The position numbers and the translations under genes were made by a program. The notes under the pieces were generated by a model that was given only the letters and a program-made list of their open reading frames with translations, ran no database searches and was not told the origin of the DNA. From CAVZYN01 sp963779515 (GTDB lineage: Bacteria > Pseudomonadota > Alphaproteobacteria > Rhizobiales > Hyphomicrobiaceae): a stretch of DNA of 64,000 nucleotides. Location: contig CAVZYN010000001.1 in the NCBI GenBank assembly GCA_963779515.1, positions 62,001-126,000 on the forward strand, in the 5' to 3' direction. Below are positions 9,135-21,235 of this stretch, one piece after another. The number at the start of each line of letters is the position of its first letter. Positions within the stretch are counted from its first letter, which is position 1.

Positions 9135-9533
9135 ATGGCCAGTGACTCAAATTCGAGCGGAAGTTCAGGTTTCGGCAAGCGCGGGAAGGTCAACATTCCG
9201 CCGCAAGGTCAGCAGGCGCAGGCAGAAGCGCCACCGCCACAATCGTTCGGCCGGCCCAGTTCTTCAAAAAACTGGCTCATTGGCGGCGGCCTGATCGCGG
9301 CTGCTCTGGCCCTCATGATGATGGTCGGCAGCGCGTTCAGCGGTGGTGGGTTGCTGGCAGGCCTGCTCGGCGGGCTACTGGCCAAGAAACTGTTCGGTGG
9401 CTCGGGCCAGACGGCGACCAATCCGGCGCAACCGAAAACGGCCGCCGCCGCACCCGCGATGAAGCCTGGCGCCGAAACGGTTTCCCGCGGCGGCTTCGGC
9501 TCGACCGGTGACAGCACAAGCAGCGCGGGCTGA
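9135..9533 (+). CDS. small glycine-rich membrane protein of unknown function
   Basis: I do not recognise a family for this 132-residue protein. It has a hydrophilic Ser/Gln/Pro-rich N-terminus (1-45), one strong hydrophobic helix (about 47-68) and a second Gly/Leu-rich stretch (about 69-84, GGGLLAGLLGGLLAKK). A low-complexity Ala/Pro/Gly/Ser tail follows. It ends one base before the ATG of the glutathionylspermidine-synthase-like gene, so the two are almost certainly translated together. In E. coli the comparable enzyme YgiC is paired with YgiB; this protein occupies the same place but I see no clear similarity to YgiB. Confidence 0.75.
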   Translation: MASDSNSSGSSGFGKRGKVNIPPQGQQAQAEAPPPQSFGRPSSSKNWLIGGGLIAAALALMMMVGSAFSGGGLLAGLLGGLLAKKLFGGSGQTATNPAQPKTAAAAPAMKPGAETVSRGGFGSTGDSTSSAG

Positions 9534-9534
9534 A

Positions 9535-10698
9535 ATGCAACGCATCCCAATTGTCGAACGGCCCCATTGGCGTGATCGCGCCAAGGAGCTGGGCTTTACG
9601 TTTCACTCGCCGAACGGCGACACCTATTGGAACGAAAGCGCCTACTACGGGTTCACGCTCGCCGAGATCGAGAACGACATCGAGGATCCTTCCAAGGACC
9701 TCGACGATCTCTGCCGCCTCGCCGTCGATCGCGTCGTCCGCAACGATCGTCTGCTCGCCCAACTCGGCATGCCGCAATCGGCGTTCGAGATCATTCGCAC
9801 GAGCTGGAAGCGCGGCGACCCCTCGATCTATGGCCGCTTCGATTTCGCCTATGACGGCCAAGGTCCCGCAAAACTGCTCGAGTACAACGCCGATACGCCA
9901 ACCGCGCTCTACGAGGCCGCCGCCTTCCAGTGGTTCTGGCTCGAAGATCAGATCGCCGCTGGGGCCCTACCCGAAGGCGCGGATCAGTACAACTCGATCC
10001 ACGAGAAGTTGGTCGCCCGGTTCCAGGAGCTCGCGGGGCAGGGCGTCCTGCATCTGACGAGTGTTGCCGGACATAGCGAAGATCGCGGCACCGTCGACTA
10101 CATCGCGGAGTGCGCGCGCCAGGGTGGCTTTGCGACGGACTTCATCGCCGTCGGCGACATCGGCCTCGGGCCCAACGGGCAGTTTTTTGATCTGCAGAAC
10201 CGCCGCATCGAGCGCCTGTTCAAGCTCTATCCATGGGAATGGCTGTTCCGCGAAGAGTTCGCCAAGGGCATCGCCTCAAGCTACACCGCGTTTCTCGAGC
10301 CGCCCTGGAAAGCTGTACTCTCGAGCAAGGGTATCTTGCCGGTGCTCTGGGAGATGGCGCCCAATCACCCGAATTTGCTGCCGGCATTTTTTGCCGATGA
10401 TTCCAAGGCGCGCTCGATCGCGGATACGCATGCGCGGAAGCCGCTGTTCTCCCGCGAAGGCGCCAACATCACGCTCGTGCGCGATGGTCAGGTGCAGGAT
10501 GCCGATGCCGGACCTTATGGCGCGGAAGGGTTCATCGTGCAGGGCTTGGCGCCGCTGCCGGTGTTCTCGGGCCGTCACGCGGTGATCGGATCGTGGATCA
10601 TTGCCGGTCAACCGGCGGGCATCGGTGTGCGGGAAGATAAAAGTGCCATCACCAAGAACACATCGCACTTCGTGCCGCACGCGATCTTACCGGGCTGA
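9535..10698 (+). CDS. glutathionylspermidine synthase-like ATP-grasp protein (YgiC/YjfC type)
   Basis: The 387-residue protein matches the C-terminal synthetase domain of glutathionylspermidine synthase as a stand-alone unit, as in YgiC and YjfC. Its N-terminus MQRIPIVERPHWRDRAKELG, the WNESAYY segment, and blocks such as YGRFDFAYDG, KLLEYNADTPTAL and the C-terminal FSREGANI are family features. It should be a carbon-nitrogen ligase of the ATP-grasp type. True glutathionylspermidine production is unproven for this subfamily. I chose the ATG at 9535 because homologues begin with this sequence; an upstream ATG at 9508 would overlap the preceding gene. Confidence 0.88.
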   Translation: MQRIPIVERPHWRDRAKELGFTFHSPNGDTYWNESAYYGFTLAEIENDIEDPSKDLDDLCRLAVDRVVRNDRLLAQLGMPQSAFEIIRTSWKRGDPSIYGRFDFAYDGQGPAKLLEYNADTPTALYEAAAFQWFWLEDQIAAGALPEGADQYNSIHEKLVARFQELAGQGVLHLTSVAGHSEDRGTVDYIAECARQGGFATDFIAVGDIGLGPNGQFFDLQNRRIERLFKLYPWEWLFREEFAKGIASSYTAFLEPPWKAVLSSKGILPVLWEMAPNHPNLLPAFFADDSKARSIADTHARKPLFSREGANITLVRDGQVQDADAGPYGAEGFIVQGLAPLPVFSGRHAVIGSWIIAGQPAGIGVREDKSAITKNTSHFVPHAILPG

Positions 10699-10731
10699 GT
10701 GCCGCCGCGAAGTTCGATCGCCGCGCTTCTG

Positions 10732-11118
10732 TCAGCGGCGACGCAACGCGGCTTCGGCCTTTGGCAAAGGGCGTGCCGGCGAAACGTAGCGAACGCCAAG
10801 CATGTTGCCCTTGCGCCAGGCAACGGCGCAGTCGACTTCCATATTGTCCATGCGCATGATCAGCGTGAACTCGTCGGGCATGCTTTCCGAATCCGAGTTC
10901 GGGTGGTTCTTGCCGGCCGTCAATTCGAGTTTGGCGCCCGTCGACGAGCTGTCGCGGATGGCGCAGGGAATCGGCTGACGCGTGCCAGGGAACATCAGGC
11001 CGGCTGGCATCATGCTGGACTTGCGCTGGGCCCATCGCTTGTTGGAAGCCGGCTCCTCGGTCACCGACTTACGGCCCGCGGTGCTCATGACCCGGTTCAT
11101 GCGATCGTTGAACGCCAT
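10732..11118 (-). CDS. PilZ-domain protein
   Basis: A 128-residue protein counted from the ATG at 11118 (a TTG lies 18 bases upstream). It carries the two cyclic-di-GMP contact motifs of PilZ: RxxxR at Arg28-Arg32 (RWAQR) and DxSxxG at Asp56-Gly61 (DSSSTG). It then shows the expected barrel strands PDEFTLIM and CAVAWRKGNMLGVRYV. With both motifs intact it probably binds c-di-GMP, affecting motility, adhesion or polysaccharide; the output partner is unknown. It is convergent with the ATP-grasp gene and divergent from kdsA. Confidence 0.88.
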   Translation of the reverse strand: MAFNDRMNRVMSTAGRKSVTEEPASNKRWAQRKSSMMPAGLMFPGTRQPIPCAIRDSSSTGAKLELTAGKNHPNSDSESMPDEFTLIMRMDNMEVDCAVAWRKGNMLGVRYVSPARPLPKAEAALRRR

Positions 11119-11287
11119 TGGCAGGACTTGCCCCAAAAACTGCTGAGTATTCGATACGGAGTGTCTGCGAAAATAGTGAACAGGAGGTTTGTGTCGTGTG
11201 CGGACATCCCGGGTCCAGCCTGTGCGCCTGTGGCGCGGCGTGCTAGAAGGCGAGCATGGCTAACGAATCTTATCACCCTTATCACCC

Positions 11288-12118
11288 TTGGCGGCCGTCG
11301 ACGTCGGTCGGGTAACGTTCGCGATGAACCGCCCCATCGCGGTCTTTGCGGGGCCATGCCAAATGGAAAGCCGCGCCCACGCGCTCGAAATGGCGGCGGC
11401 GCTGAAGGAAATTGGCGCCCGGCTCGGTCTCGGCATCGTTTATAAATCCTCGTTCGACAAGGCGAACCGGACGTCTTTGGGCGGCAAGCGCGGCATCGGC
11501 CTCGACGGAGCCTTGCCGGTTTTTGCGGAGATCAGGGAGACGCTTGGTCTTCCGGTGGTGACGGACGTCCACGAGGCCGAGCAGTGCGCACGACTGGCGC
11601 AGGTCGTCGATGTGCTCCAGATCCCGGCATTTCTGTGCCGCCAGACGGATTTGCTGATCGCCGCGGCCAAGACGGGGAAGGTCGTGAAGATCAAGAAGGG
11701 GCAGTTTCTGGCGCCGTGGGACATGAAGAACGTGGTCGCGAAGGTGACAAGCAGCGGCAATCGGCAGGTGCTTGTAACGGAACGCGGCGCGAGCTTTGGC
11801 TACAATACGCTGGTCGTCGACATGCGGTCGCTGCCGCAAATGGCCGAGACGGGTGCGCCCGTGATCTTCGATGCCACCCACAGCGTCCAGCAGCCGGGAG
11901 GTCAAGGAACATCGTCGGGTGGAGATCGCCGCTATGTGCCGCCGCTCGCTCGGGCGGCCGTCGCCGTGGGCGTCGCAGGTCTTTTCATCGAGACCCACCA
12001 GGATCCCGACAAAGCGCCGTCCGATGGGCCCAACATGGTGCCGCTCAAGGCCTTTGAAGGATTGATGCGCGAGTTGATGGCGATTGATGCCGTCGTGAAA
12101 GCGCAGGCAGCCAACTGA
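11288..12118 (+). CDS. kdsA: 3-deoxy-8-phosphooctulonate synthase
   Basis: KdsA condenses phosphoenolpyruvate and arabinose 5-phosphate to Kdo-8-phosphate for the lipopolysaccharide core. The family blocks are clear: FAGPCQMESR, YKSSFDKANRTS, TDVHEAEQC, QIPAFLCRQTD, GASFGYNTLVVDMR, FDATHSVQQPGGQG and ETHQDPDKAPSDGPNM. The start is uncertain. The reading frame is closed by TAA at 11261, leaving TTG 11288 (276 residues, needed to include the first conserved strand VGRVTF) or ATG 11324. The well-placed ATG at 11256, with GAAGG before it, is in another frame. The enzyme itself looks intact. Confidence 0.93.
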   Translation: MAAVDVGRVTFAMNRPIAVFAGPCQMESRAHALEMAAALKEIGARLGLGIVYKSSFDKANRTSLGGKRGIGLDGALPVFAEIRETLGLPVVTDVHEAEQCARLAQVVDVLQIPAFLCRQTDLLIAAAKTGKVVKIKKGQFLAPWDMKNVVAKVTSSGNRQVLVTERGASFGYNTLVVDMRSLPQMAETGAPVIFDATHSVQQPGGQGTSSGGDRRYVPPLARAAVAVGVAGLFIETHQDPDKAPSDGPNMVPLKAFEGLMRELMAIDAVVKAQAAN

Positions 12119-12120
12119 TT

Positions 12121-12149
12121 GGAGGCGGAGCGCTGCAGCACTCCGCTCC
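12121..12149 (+). terminator. hairpin after kdsA
   Basis: GGAGGCGGAG pairs with CTCCGCTCC (one bulged base) around an inner GCTGCAGC palindrome, starting three bases after the kdsA stop. It is followed by GATCATTTC rather than a strict T-run, so termination is likely but not certain. Confidence 0.5.
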
Positions 12150-12157
12150 AGATCATT

Positions 12158-12364
12158 TCAAGAGTTGCGAACTTTCAGAAGGACCAGCTTTGGCTCAGCG
12201 ACAGTCGGCTGAGAGATGGATTTGGCTTTGGCGAGGCAGGTCACGCAGCCCTTTGGCGAGGCACCGCTTGCGCCGCTGACGCCAAGCGCGACAGCAAAGG
12301 CAAACGTACTCACCATCATGACGTGCATGAACACGGCGATGGCACGATGGAGTTCGTTGATCAT
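12158..12364 (-). CDS. possible small secreted or membrane protein, 68 residues
   Basis: A short reading frame in the gap between kdsA and the LuxR-type gene. It begins MINELHRAIAVFMHVMMVST and continues hydrophobic to about residue 30, resembling a signal peptide ending ASGA, followed by a small basic mature part with a CVTC pair. AAGGG lies eight bases before the ATG, a good ribosome-site spacing, which is the main reason to list it. No family is recognised and it could be chance. Confidence 0.35.
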   Translation of the reverse strand: MINELHRAIAVFMHVMMVSTFAFAVALGVSGASGASPKGCVTCLAKAKSISQPTVAEPKLVLLKVRNS

Positions 12365-12438
12365 GGGAAAGACCCTTTACGCAGAACACGTTCAGTGCGG
12401 GGTGCAGCTTGAACACGTTCATTATGTCGCAAGGTCTC

Positions 12439-12852
12439 TTAAGACTGTCTTAAGGTTGACGATTCGTTGACGGCGATTGGCGGCGCAATCTTCAAGAGCC
12501 GATGCGCAATCGCCGGCCTCAAGGCATGCGCGTAGCGTGCACGCGAGCTAGAGTGGTCACCGATCGGGCGACTGAGTGACCGCCGAATGGGCGGGCAAGG
12601 CTTGAGCATTCCAAAGCGTTCCGCGAGAAGCACTGTCTGAATTCGCGTTGGCACAGCGAATTTGCACTTGATGCGCTCGACGTGCCAATTGACCGTCTTT
12701 TTCGAGATCTCGAGGATGATGCCGATCTCCCAGTCAGACTTTCCGGCAGCCATCCATGTCAGGACGTCGCGTTCGCGGCGAGAGAGTTTGATGTAGCGAG
12801 GAGCAAAGGACCGGCGGGGATGCAGGGGTAGGAGTTGCGTGGGTTTCAGCAT
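12439..12852 (-). CDS. LuxR-type HTH regulator lacking a sensor domain
   Basis: The 137-residue protein contains a single recognisable domain, a LuxR/GerE helix-turn-helix at about residues 25-85. It begins LSRRERDVLTWMAAGKSDWE and includes EISKKTVNWHVERIKCKF and the T-R-I-Q-T-V-L-L-A end. This resembles the DNA-binding half of acyl-homoserine-lactone receptors, but no autoinducer-binding domain precedes it. The C-terminal ~50 residues are Arg/Ser-rich and featureless. ATG 12852 was chosen because AGGG lies just upstream; a TTG at 12897 is also possible. It follows ycjX-ycjF on the same strand, 135 bases downstream. Either a solo regulator or a remnant of a longer one. Confidence 0.78.
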   Translation of the reverse strand: MLKPTQLLPLHPRRSFAPRYIKLSRRERDVLTWMAAGKSDWEIGIILEISKKTVNWHVERIKCKFAVPTRIQTVLLAERFGMLKPCPPIRRSLSRPIGDHSSSRARYAHALRPAIAHRLLKIAPPIAVNESSTLRQS

Positions 12853-12987
12853 TTGGCCCTGCTTTGAGACGGTGCACGATGAACAAAAATCCCGCAATGG
12901 TTGTAGAATGACAAGTTTCTACTCATCCGCCTACAATGGACTGAGTTTCAAGTTAAAATGACGATGAATTCTCGCCAAGAATGTGGG

Positions 12988-14046
12988 TCAGATGCTTTCT
13001 GTACCTGGTCGTCCAGACGGGGGCGGCGCGTCACCAGAGCGGCGAAGGACTTCGCCGGCAACGTCCCTGAGCCGGATCGGGCGCGCGTCCAGAAACGGCA
13101 GTGGCCGGCAGACATCGACTGCGGCCACGCCGATGCGCCCAGTGAGTGCACCGTTGAAGGCGCCTTCGCCGAGCCGTCTCGACAACCGGCGCAAGACGTC
13201 CTGGCCGAGAAATTGGCCCAAGAGATCGTCGGTCATGGCAACGCCACCGGTCGCGACGATGTGCGTGAAGACCATGCGTGCAAGCTTGAGCGCGCCGATC
13301 ATCCCCGGCCGTCCGCCGTAGAGCGTGGCCAGCGATCGCAGCATCCGCACATTCTCGACCAGCACGTAGCCAACGGCCATGAACATCATCGGCGAGAGTG
13401 CAGTCACCGTCGCGACGCGCTTGGCCGACTTCGTGATCAGGCGGCGGGCTTCGACATCGAGGGGCGCCAGAAGCTCGCGCTCGGCGAGTTTCGTGAGCGC
13501 GCCCGCATCGTGCACATCGCGCGTATGGTCGCGCATGCGCGACACCGGCCAGGTCATGTCCGCGCGCTTGGCGTAGAGCTGCGTGAGCTTGGCGATTGCG
13601 GTTTTCTCATCTGTGGATTTGCCCGAGGCCAGCGCCGCATCGATCTCGCGCTTGAGGCGCCCAAGCCGTGACAGCCGCGCAAAGCCGACGATCTCGCGGA
13701 TCAGCAGCATCACCGCAGCGAGGATGACGAGACCGAGCAACCCCGTCATCAGCCAGCCGACCCAATCGTCTCGCGTCAACGCGACGGAAACGAACCGCGC
13801 GAACCAAACACTTGCGGCCAGCGTCGTTGCTGCGACGAGTGCACCGAAGAGCAATGCGCCCCAGCGAAAACCACTATGCAGATCCTCGAGTGTTGGCGCC
13901 GAAAATACCGGGCGGTTTCCAGCGGGTTCCGCGCGCGGCGCTGGTCCCGCCGGTGGTGGCACCTCTATTTCAGGCTCACGCACGAGGCTCGGATCGTTGG
14001 GCGAAAAAGCGCGTGGCCGCCGCCGGTCTTGGTTTTCGGCCGTCAT
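12988..14046 (-). CDS. ycjF: YcjF/TIGR01620 family membrane protein (DUF697)
   Basis: This 352-residue inner-membrane protein has a proline-rich N-terminus. Two predicted membrane helices follow (about residues 65-90, LLFGALVAATTLAASVWFARF, and 98-120, GWLMTGLLGLVILAAVMLL), then the conserved hydrophobic DUF697-like C-terminal region. It overlaps the end of the ycjX gene by four bases, the usual arrangement for this pair. The E. coli pair is linked to stress regulons, but the biochemical role is not settled. Assignment rests on the pairing and on recognisable segments such as LARMVFTHIVATGGVAMTDDL. Confidence 0.85.
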   Translation of the reverse strand: MTAENQDRRRPRAFSPNDPSLVREPEIEVPPPAGPAPRAEPAGNRPVFSAPTLEDLHSGFRWGALLFGALVAATTLAASVWFARFVSVALTRDDWVGWLMTGLLGLVILAAVMLLIREIVGFARLSRLGRLKREIDAALASGKSTDEKTAIAKLTQLYAKRADMTWPVSRMRDHTRDVHDAGALTKLAERELLAPLDVEARRLITKSAKRVATVTALSPMMFMAVGYVLVENVRMLRSLATLYGGRPGMIGALKLARMVFTHIVATGGVAMTDDLLGQFLGQDVLRRLSRRLGEGAFNGALTGRIGVAAVDVCRPLPFLDARPIRLRDVAGEVLRRSGDAPPPSGRPGTESI

Positions 14047-15509
14047 GCGAGATGATCTCCGATCAGGAAATCGAGCGCGCGATCGAGCCGAATATGGGGG
14101 AGCGCATCCTTAGCGCCGGTCGGAGCCTCGAGCGTAATGCGTGGCGGGCGGAACCGCAACATGGAGAGGTCCGCGATCGCCGGTGTATCGGCGCCGTTCG
14201 CGAGCAGCACGCTTGGATCAGCGGGGAGATCACCCGGGAAGACAGCCGTCTCGCGGCGTCCGTCAAAAACATCGGCGCCGATTTTTTCGCCCGCCAAAGG
14301 AATGCCGACAATACAAGGCAGCACTTCACCATTGGTACGGACTTCGGCTTCGCGTGTCGCCCTCAGAGCCGCAAGTGCAAGAACCTTCACGTCGGCGCCT
14401 GCGCCTTCCGCCCGCGTGATCGCGCGGTCGGTGATCAGCCGCATGGTTGCTTCAAGCCGGTCGTGGCTTTCGTGATGCAAATGATCCGCTTTGGTGGCGG
14501 CGAACAACAACCGGTCGATCCGCCGCGAGAAGAGGCTCGAGAGCCACGTATTGGCGCCGGGGCGAAAGCACGTTAGCACCGCGCTCATGGCGTGCTCGAG
14601 ATCCTTCACGGCGCGTGGCCCCGCGTTCAGGGCCGACAACGCATCGACCAGCACCACTTGACGATCGAGACGGCTGAAGTGGTCGCGGAAGAACGGTTTC
14701 ACCACGTGCGCCTTGTAGCTCTCGAAGCGCCGGTCCAACAGCGCGCCAAGCGAGTTCGGTTTGGGCGTTGAGCCGCCAGCAAGCGGCAACGGAAAAAATG
14801 TCAGCAGCGGCGATCCATCGAGTTCCCCTGGCATCAAAAAGCGGCCAGGCCCGAGCGTGGAGAGTGCATGATCGGCGGCGCGGGCCGCCGCGAGATATGC
14901 CGTGTAGAGGCGCGCGCCGATGATGGCGGTCTGCTCGTCTTGAGCAGCACTTGGATCGAGCGCCGCGGAGAAGGCGAGGAAGTCACGGGCCGCCGTGGCG
15001 CGCTCCGGTACCTTGGCGCTTGCCAAGGCGTCTCTGGCCCAGTCATCGAAAGATTGGTCGAGCAGCGGCAGATCGAGTAGCCATTCGCCGGGATAATCGA
15101 CGATATCGAGATGGATCCGGCCCGAGCCGAGCGTGCGCCGAACGGTTCCCGCCGGCTTGTAGTCGAGAGTTAGACGTAGTTGGCTGATCCGGCGCGTGCT
15201 TTCCGGCCAGTTCGGCGGATCCGCTGCGAGCGACGCCAGATGCTCCTCATAACTGAAGCGTGGCACCGCGTCGTTGGGTTGTGGTTCGAGATAGGCCCGC
15301 GCGATGCGCCCCTCCGCCATGGGCGCAAAGAAGGGCAGGCGGCCACCCATGATGAGGTTGCGGACCAGCGCGGTGATGAACACGGTCTTGCCGGCGCGCG
15401 CGAGGCCGGTCACGCCGAGGCGGACCGTTGGGGTCGTGAAGCCACTGACGTAGGTGCCAAAATTGCGCACCGCGTCCGTGGTCGTGTCGGTGATGTTGGA
15501 GATCTTCAA
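14043..15509 (-). CDS. ycjX: YcjX family P-loop GTPase-like protein (DUF463)
   Basis: A 488-residue protein of the YcjX family. The Walker A motif GLARAGKT lies at residues 35-42, and further family blocks include LDIVDYPGEWLLDLPLL and the C-terminal PFFRDHFSRLDRQVVLVDAL and FAATKADHLHHESHDRL (a G4-like TKAD). These proteins bind GTP; cellular function is unclear. The likely start is a TTG at 15509 with GAGGTGG about nine bases upstream, since no ATG is available before the conserved N-terminus. It is translationally coupled to ycjF. Confidence 0.88.
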   Translation of the reverse strand: MKISNITDTTTDAVRNFGTYVSGFTTPTVRLGVTGLARAGKTVFITALVRNLIMGGRLPFFAPMAEGRIARAYLEPQPNDAVPRFSYEEHLASLAADPPNWPESTRRISQLRLTLDYKPAGTVRRTLGSGRIHLDIVDYPGEWLLDLPLLDQSFDDWARDALASAKVPERATAARDFLAFSAALDPSAAQDEQTAIIGARLYTAYLAAARAADHALSTLGPGRFLMPGELDGSPLLTFFPLPLAGGSTPKPNSLGALLDRRFESYKAHVVKPFFRDHFSRLDRQVVLVDALSALNAGPRAVKDLEHAMSAVLTCFRPGANTWLSSLFSRRIDRLLFAATKADHLHHESHDRLEATMRLITDRAITRAEGAGADVKVLALAALRATREAEVRTNGEVLPCIVGIPLAGEKIGADVFDGRRETAVFPGDLPADPSVLLANGADTPAIADLSMLRFRPPRITLEAPTGAKDALPHIRLDRALDFLIGDHLA

Positions 15510-15985
15510 GCTGCGCCACCTCTAGCGCCAATACCTAGGGTGGCGAGGGCGTGTCAGCAAGCCCAGTCGGCGGCGGCGCGTAGCCGGTCAGCGGGGAGGG
15601 GTTTAGCTCAACATCAGGCTGGCGACGGTGCTCGCAATGACCGCGACACCCATCACGACGAATGCGACCGTCCGAGCTACGTCAGCAATGTTTTTCATGG
15701 CACCAATCCCGCAAGACGCCTGAGAACCAACCCTGAGTATTGTTTTTATCAACCGCTCCATGACCACCACCTGAAGCCGGCATTCAGGCGGCATTCATTG
15801 GCCGCCCATGGGAAACAGTGTTGTCCGTAAACAGTCAAAGATTGGTCACCGCGAGCAATTCACTGGGATGAAGGTACGAATTTGCTGAGGTCGTGGTTTC
15901 AGAGGCCTTAAGCGTCGTCCCAATTGAGCCACAAGCGCGTGGCTGCGCCTACCGTCAAAACATCGATAAGGGGCCGTTCGAAGGA
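15510..15985. other. gap upstream of ycjX, with one possible 31-residue membrane peptide
   Basis: No convincing long gene lies here. On the minus strand at 15603-15698 an ATG preceded by GGGATTGG opens a 31-codon frame encoding MKNIADVARTVAFVVMGVAV and a further short hydrophobic end, that is, a single membrane helix. Such tiny proteins exist but this one is supported only by the ribosome site and hydrophobicity. The rest shows no repeat or clear hairpin. Confidence 0.3.
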
Positions 15986-16636
15986 TCAACCAGACGCGCG
16001 CATGGCCTCGACGGCGGCGGCCAGTGCGGCGGCCTTGGCGGCGCTGGCGGCGTGCTGCTCGGCAGCATCGTCGTCGAGCGCGTCCGCGAAGAGTTCGTAG
16101 TGCAATTCGAGGGCGTCCAGGAACGCCGCTAAAAGGTCCATCAGCGTTCCAAGCCGGATGCGGCGGACCAGCAGAAAGTCCTCGCCGATCGAGAGGTGCT
16201 CGCGCCCGTCGAGGCTCGTCGCGTCCGCCGGCAGGATGGCGCGGCTCTTGAGGTACGTGAGCGCGGAATTGCCCGTGCGGAAATCCTGCTCCGGATCTTC
16301 CCCGAACTCTGCCACCGCATCGAGGAGCACCGCGGTGCCGCCAGCGAACAGGCTGAGGAATGGGCGCAGGTCGGTCTCGCCTTTCCGGAGGTCTTCCGCG
16401 CGCTTGCGGGCCTCTATGATGCGCGCGGTAATGGAAATTTCGAGGCGGCGAACGGAATCGAGGAAGTCGCGCAGGTCCTGATTGCCACGAATGACGGCAG
16501 CGACGGTCGTGGCGCTACCCGCCTGGGCAATCGCCACCTGCTCGGTCAGCAGATCCTCGCAGGCCGCCAGCGCCGCATCGAGATGATCGCTGAGAAGGTA
16601 GACGCTCGGATGCACGTCGCGGAGTTCGGATGCCAT
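15986..16636 (-). CDS. helical protein of unknown function
   Basis: I do not recognise this 216-residue protein. It looks cytosolic and mostly alpha-helical, with regular charged/hydrophobic spacing (for example RRLEISITARIIEARKRAED) and an Ala-rich C-terminus (HAASAAKAAALAAAVEAM). There is no signal peptide or membrane span. Codon use resembles the neighbours. It lies downstream of nrdJ on the same strand, but a perfect hairpin between them argues for separate expression. Confidence 0.75.
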   Translation of the reverse strand: MASELRDVHPSVYLLSDHLDAALAACEDLLTEQVAIAQAGSATTVAAVIRGNQDLRDFLDSVRRLEISITARIIEARKRAEDLRKGETDLRPFLSLFAGGTAVLLDAVAEFGEDPEQDFRTGNSALTYLKSRAILPADATSLDGREHLSIGEDFLLVRRIRLGTLMDLLAAFLDALELHYELFADALDDDAAEQHAASAAKAAALAAAVEAMRASG

Positions 16637-16742
16637 ACTGTACCTCGGGTTTCACTCAAGTCGTGAAATCTGAGATTGATCTCGTCTGATTCGCGGGGCC
16701 GAACCAAGGCCACGCAAGAGTTTTCAACACGCCGTCAACAGA

Positions 16743-16776
16743 CAAATGGCCAGATCCGCGAGGATCTGGCCATTTG
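16743..16776 (-). terminator. perfect 15-bp hairpin downstream of nrdJ
   Basis: CAAATGGCCAGATCC and its exact reverse complement GGATCTGGCCATTTG face each other across a four-base GCGA loop, 24 bases past the nrdJ stop codon. Read on the minus strand the stem ends in ATTTG and is followed by TCTGTTG, only weakly T-rich. The perfect stem makes a terminator for nrdJ the most likely role. Confidence 0.65.
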
Positions 16777-16799
16777 CGCATGTCATTGTCTCGACGAGA

Positions 16800-20540
<3,741 letters not shown>

Positions 20541-21235
20541 GTGTTATGCCCCGCGTTATTATGTGTAAGCCAGTCGTGCACGGACCAACGCGGGACAAGA
20601 CAAGTTCTGCGCTCAACTTCAGCAGCCAGTTTTTTGTAGTCTCGAAGGATCATCCGTACCGGCACAAAAAGCGTCCCGATCCGAATGGGGGCGAAACATC
20701 GCCACGACGCACGTCCACGTGGGCCAACGCCCTTCGTCCAAGCCGATTACGCAATGCGTGACGCAATATTGTGACTGCAACGCAACAATGAAATCGGGTG
20801 TCATCAACTCGAAGGTCCGCCCCGTCACGCGCCTCACGCAGTCAGCGGCCGCCGCACTAGAACTCTGCTCGGCAAACGCATCAGCGAACGATTTGAAGTT
20901 AGGACGATTCGAGCGGCTCGTCACGTGAGCGACCCGCTATTTTGTAGGCGTACACGCAACTGCCACTACATCTTGATGTTTCCGGCCTTCTGGGGAAAAG
21001 CTGTGCGCGGGCTCCATCGCGCCGCTACAGTTTGCCTTCTGCCGTCGCGTTTTTCTCGCCGTCGGCGACCAATTGGGCCGGTCATCGATGCCTCGCGAGC
21101 TAGAGGTAGTCCGATTCCGGAGCCTCCGACTGTGACCGAAAAGCTGCGCTCCACCGTCGCCTGGACAGCCCTGGGCCTCAGTGTCATAAGCAGCGCGCAA
21201 CAGCGGTGCTGAAATGCCGCGCGGAGCCGATTGCA
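20541..21235. other. gene-poor gap upstream of nrdJ
   Basis: Nearly 700 bases lie between the divergent nrdJ and NDUFA12 genes. Open frames exist on both strands (for example a 101-codon minus frame at 20619-20924), but none has a recognisable domain, credible ribosome site or composition like the neighbours. I see no tandem repeat, tRNA or conserved riboswitch core. It probably holds the two promoters and may contain an RNA gene that cannot be recognised by eye. Confidence 0.5.

Noticed and set aside
20940..20975. GCCACT-like string suggesting a cobalamin riboswitch for nrdJ.
   Set aside because: It is on the wrong strand for nrdJ and lacks the rest of the B12 core.
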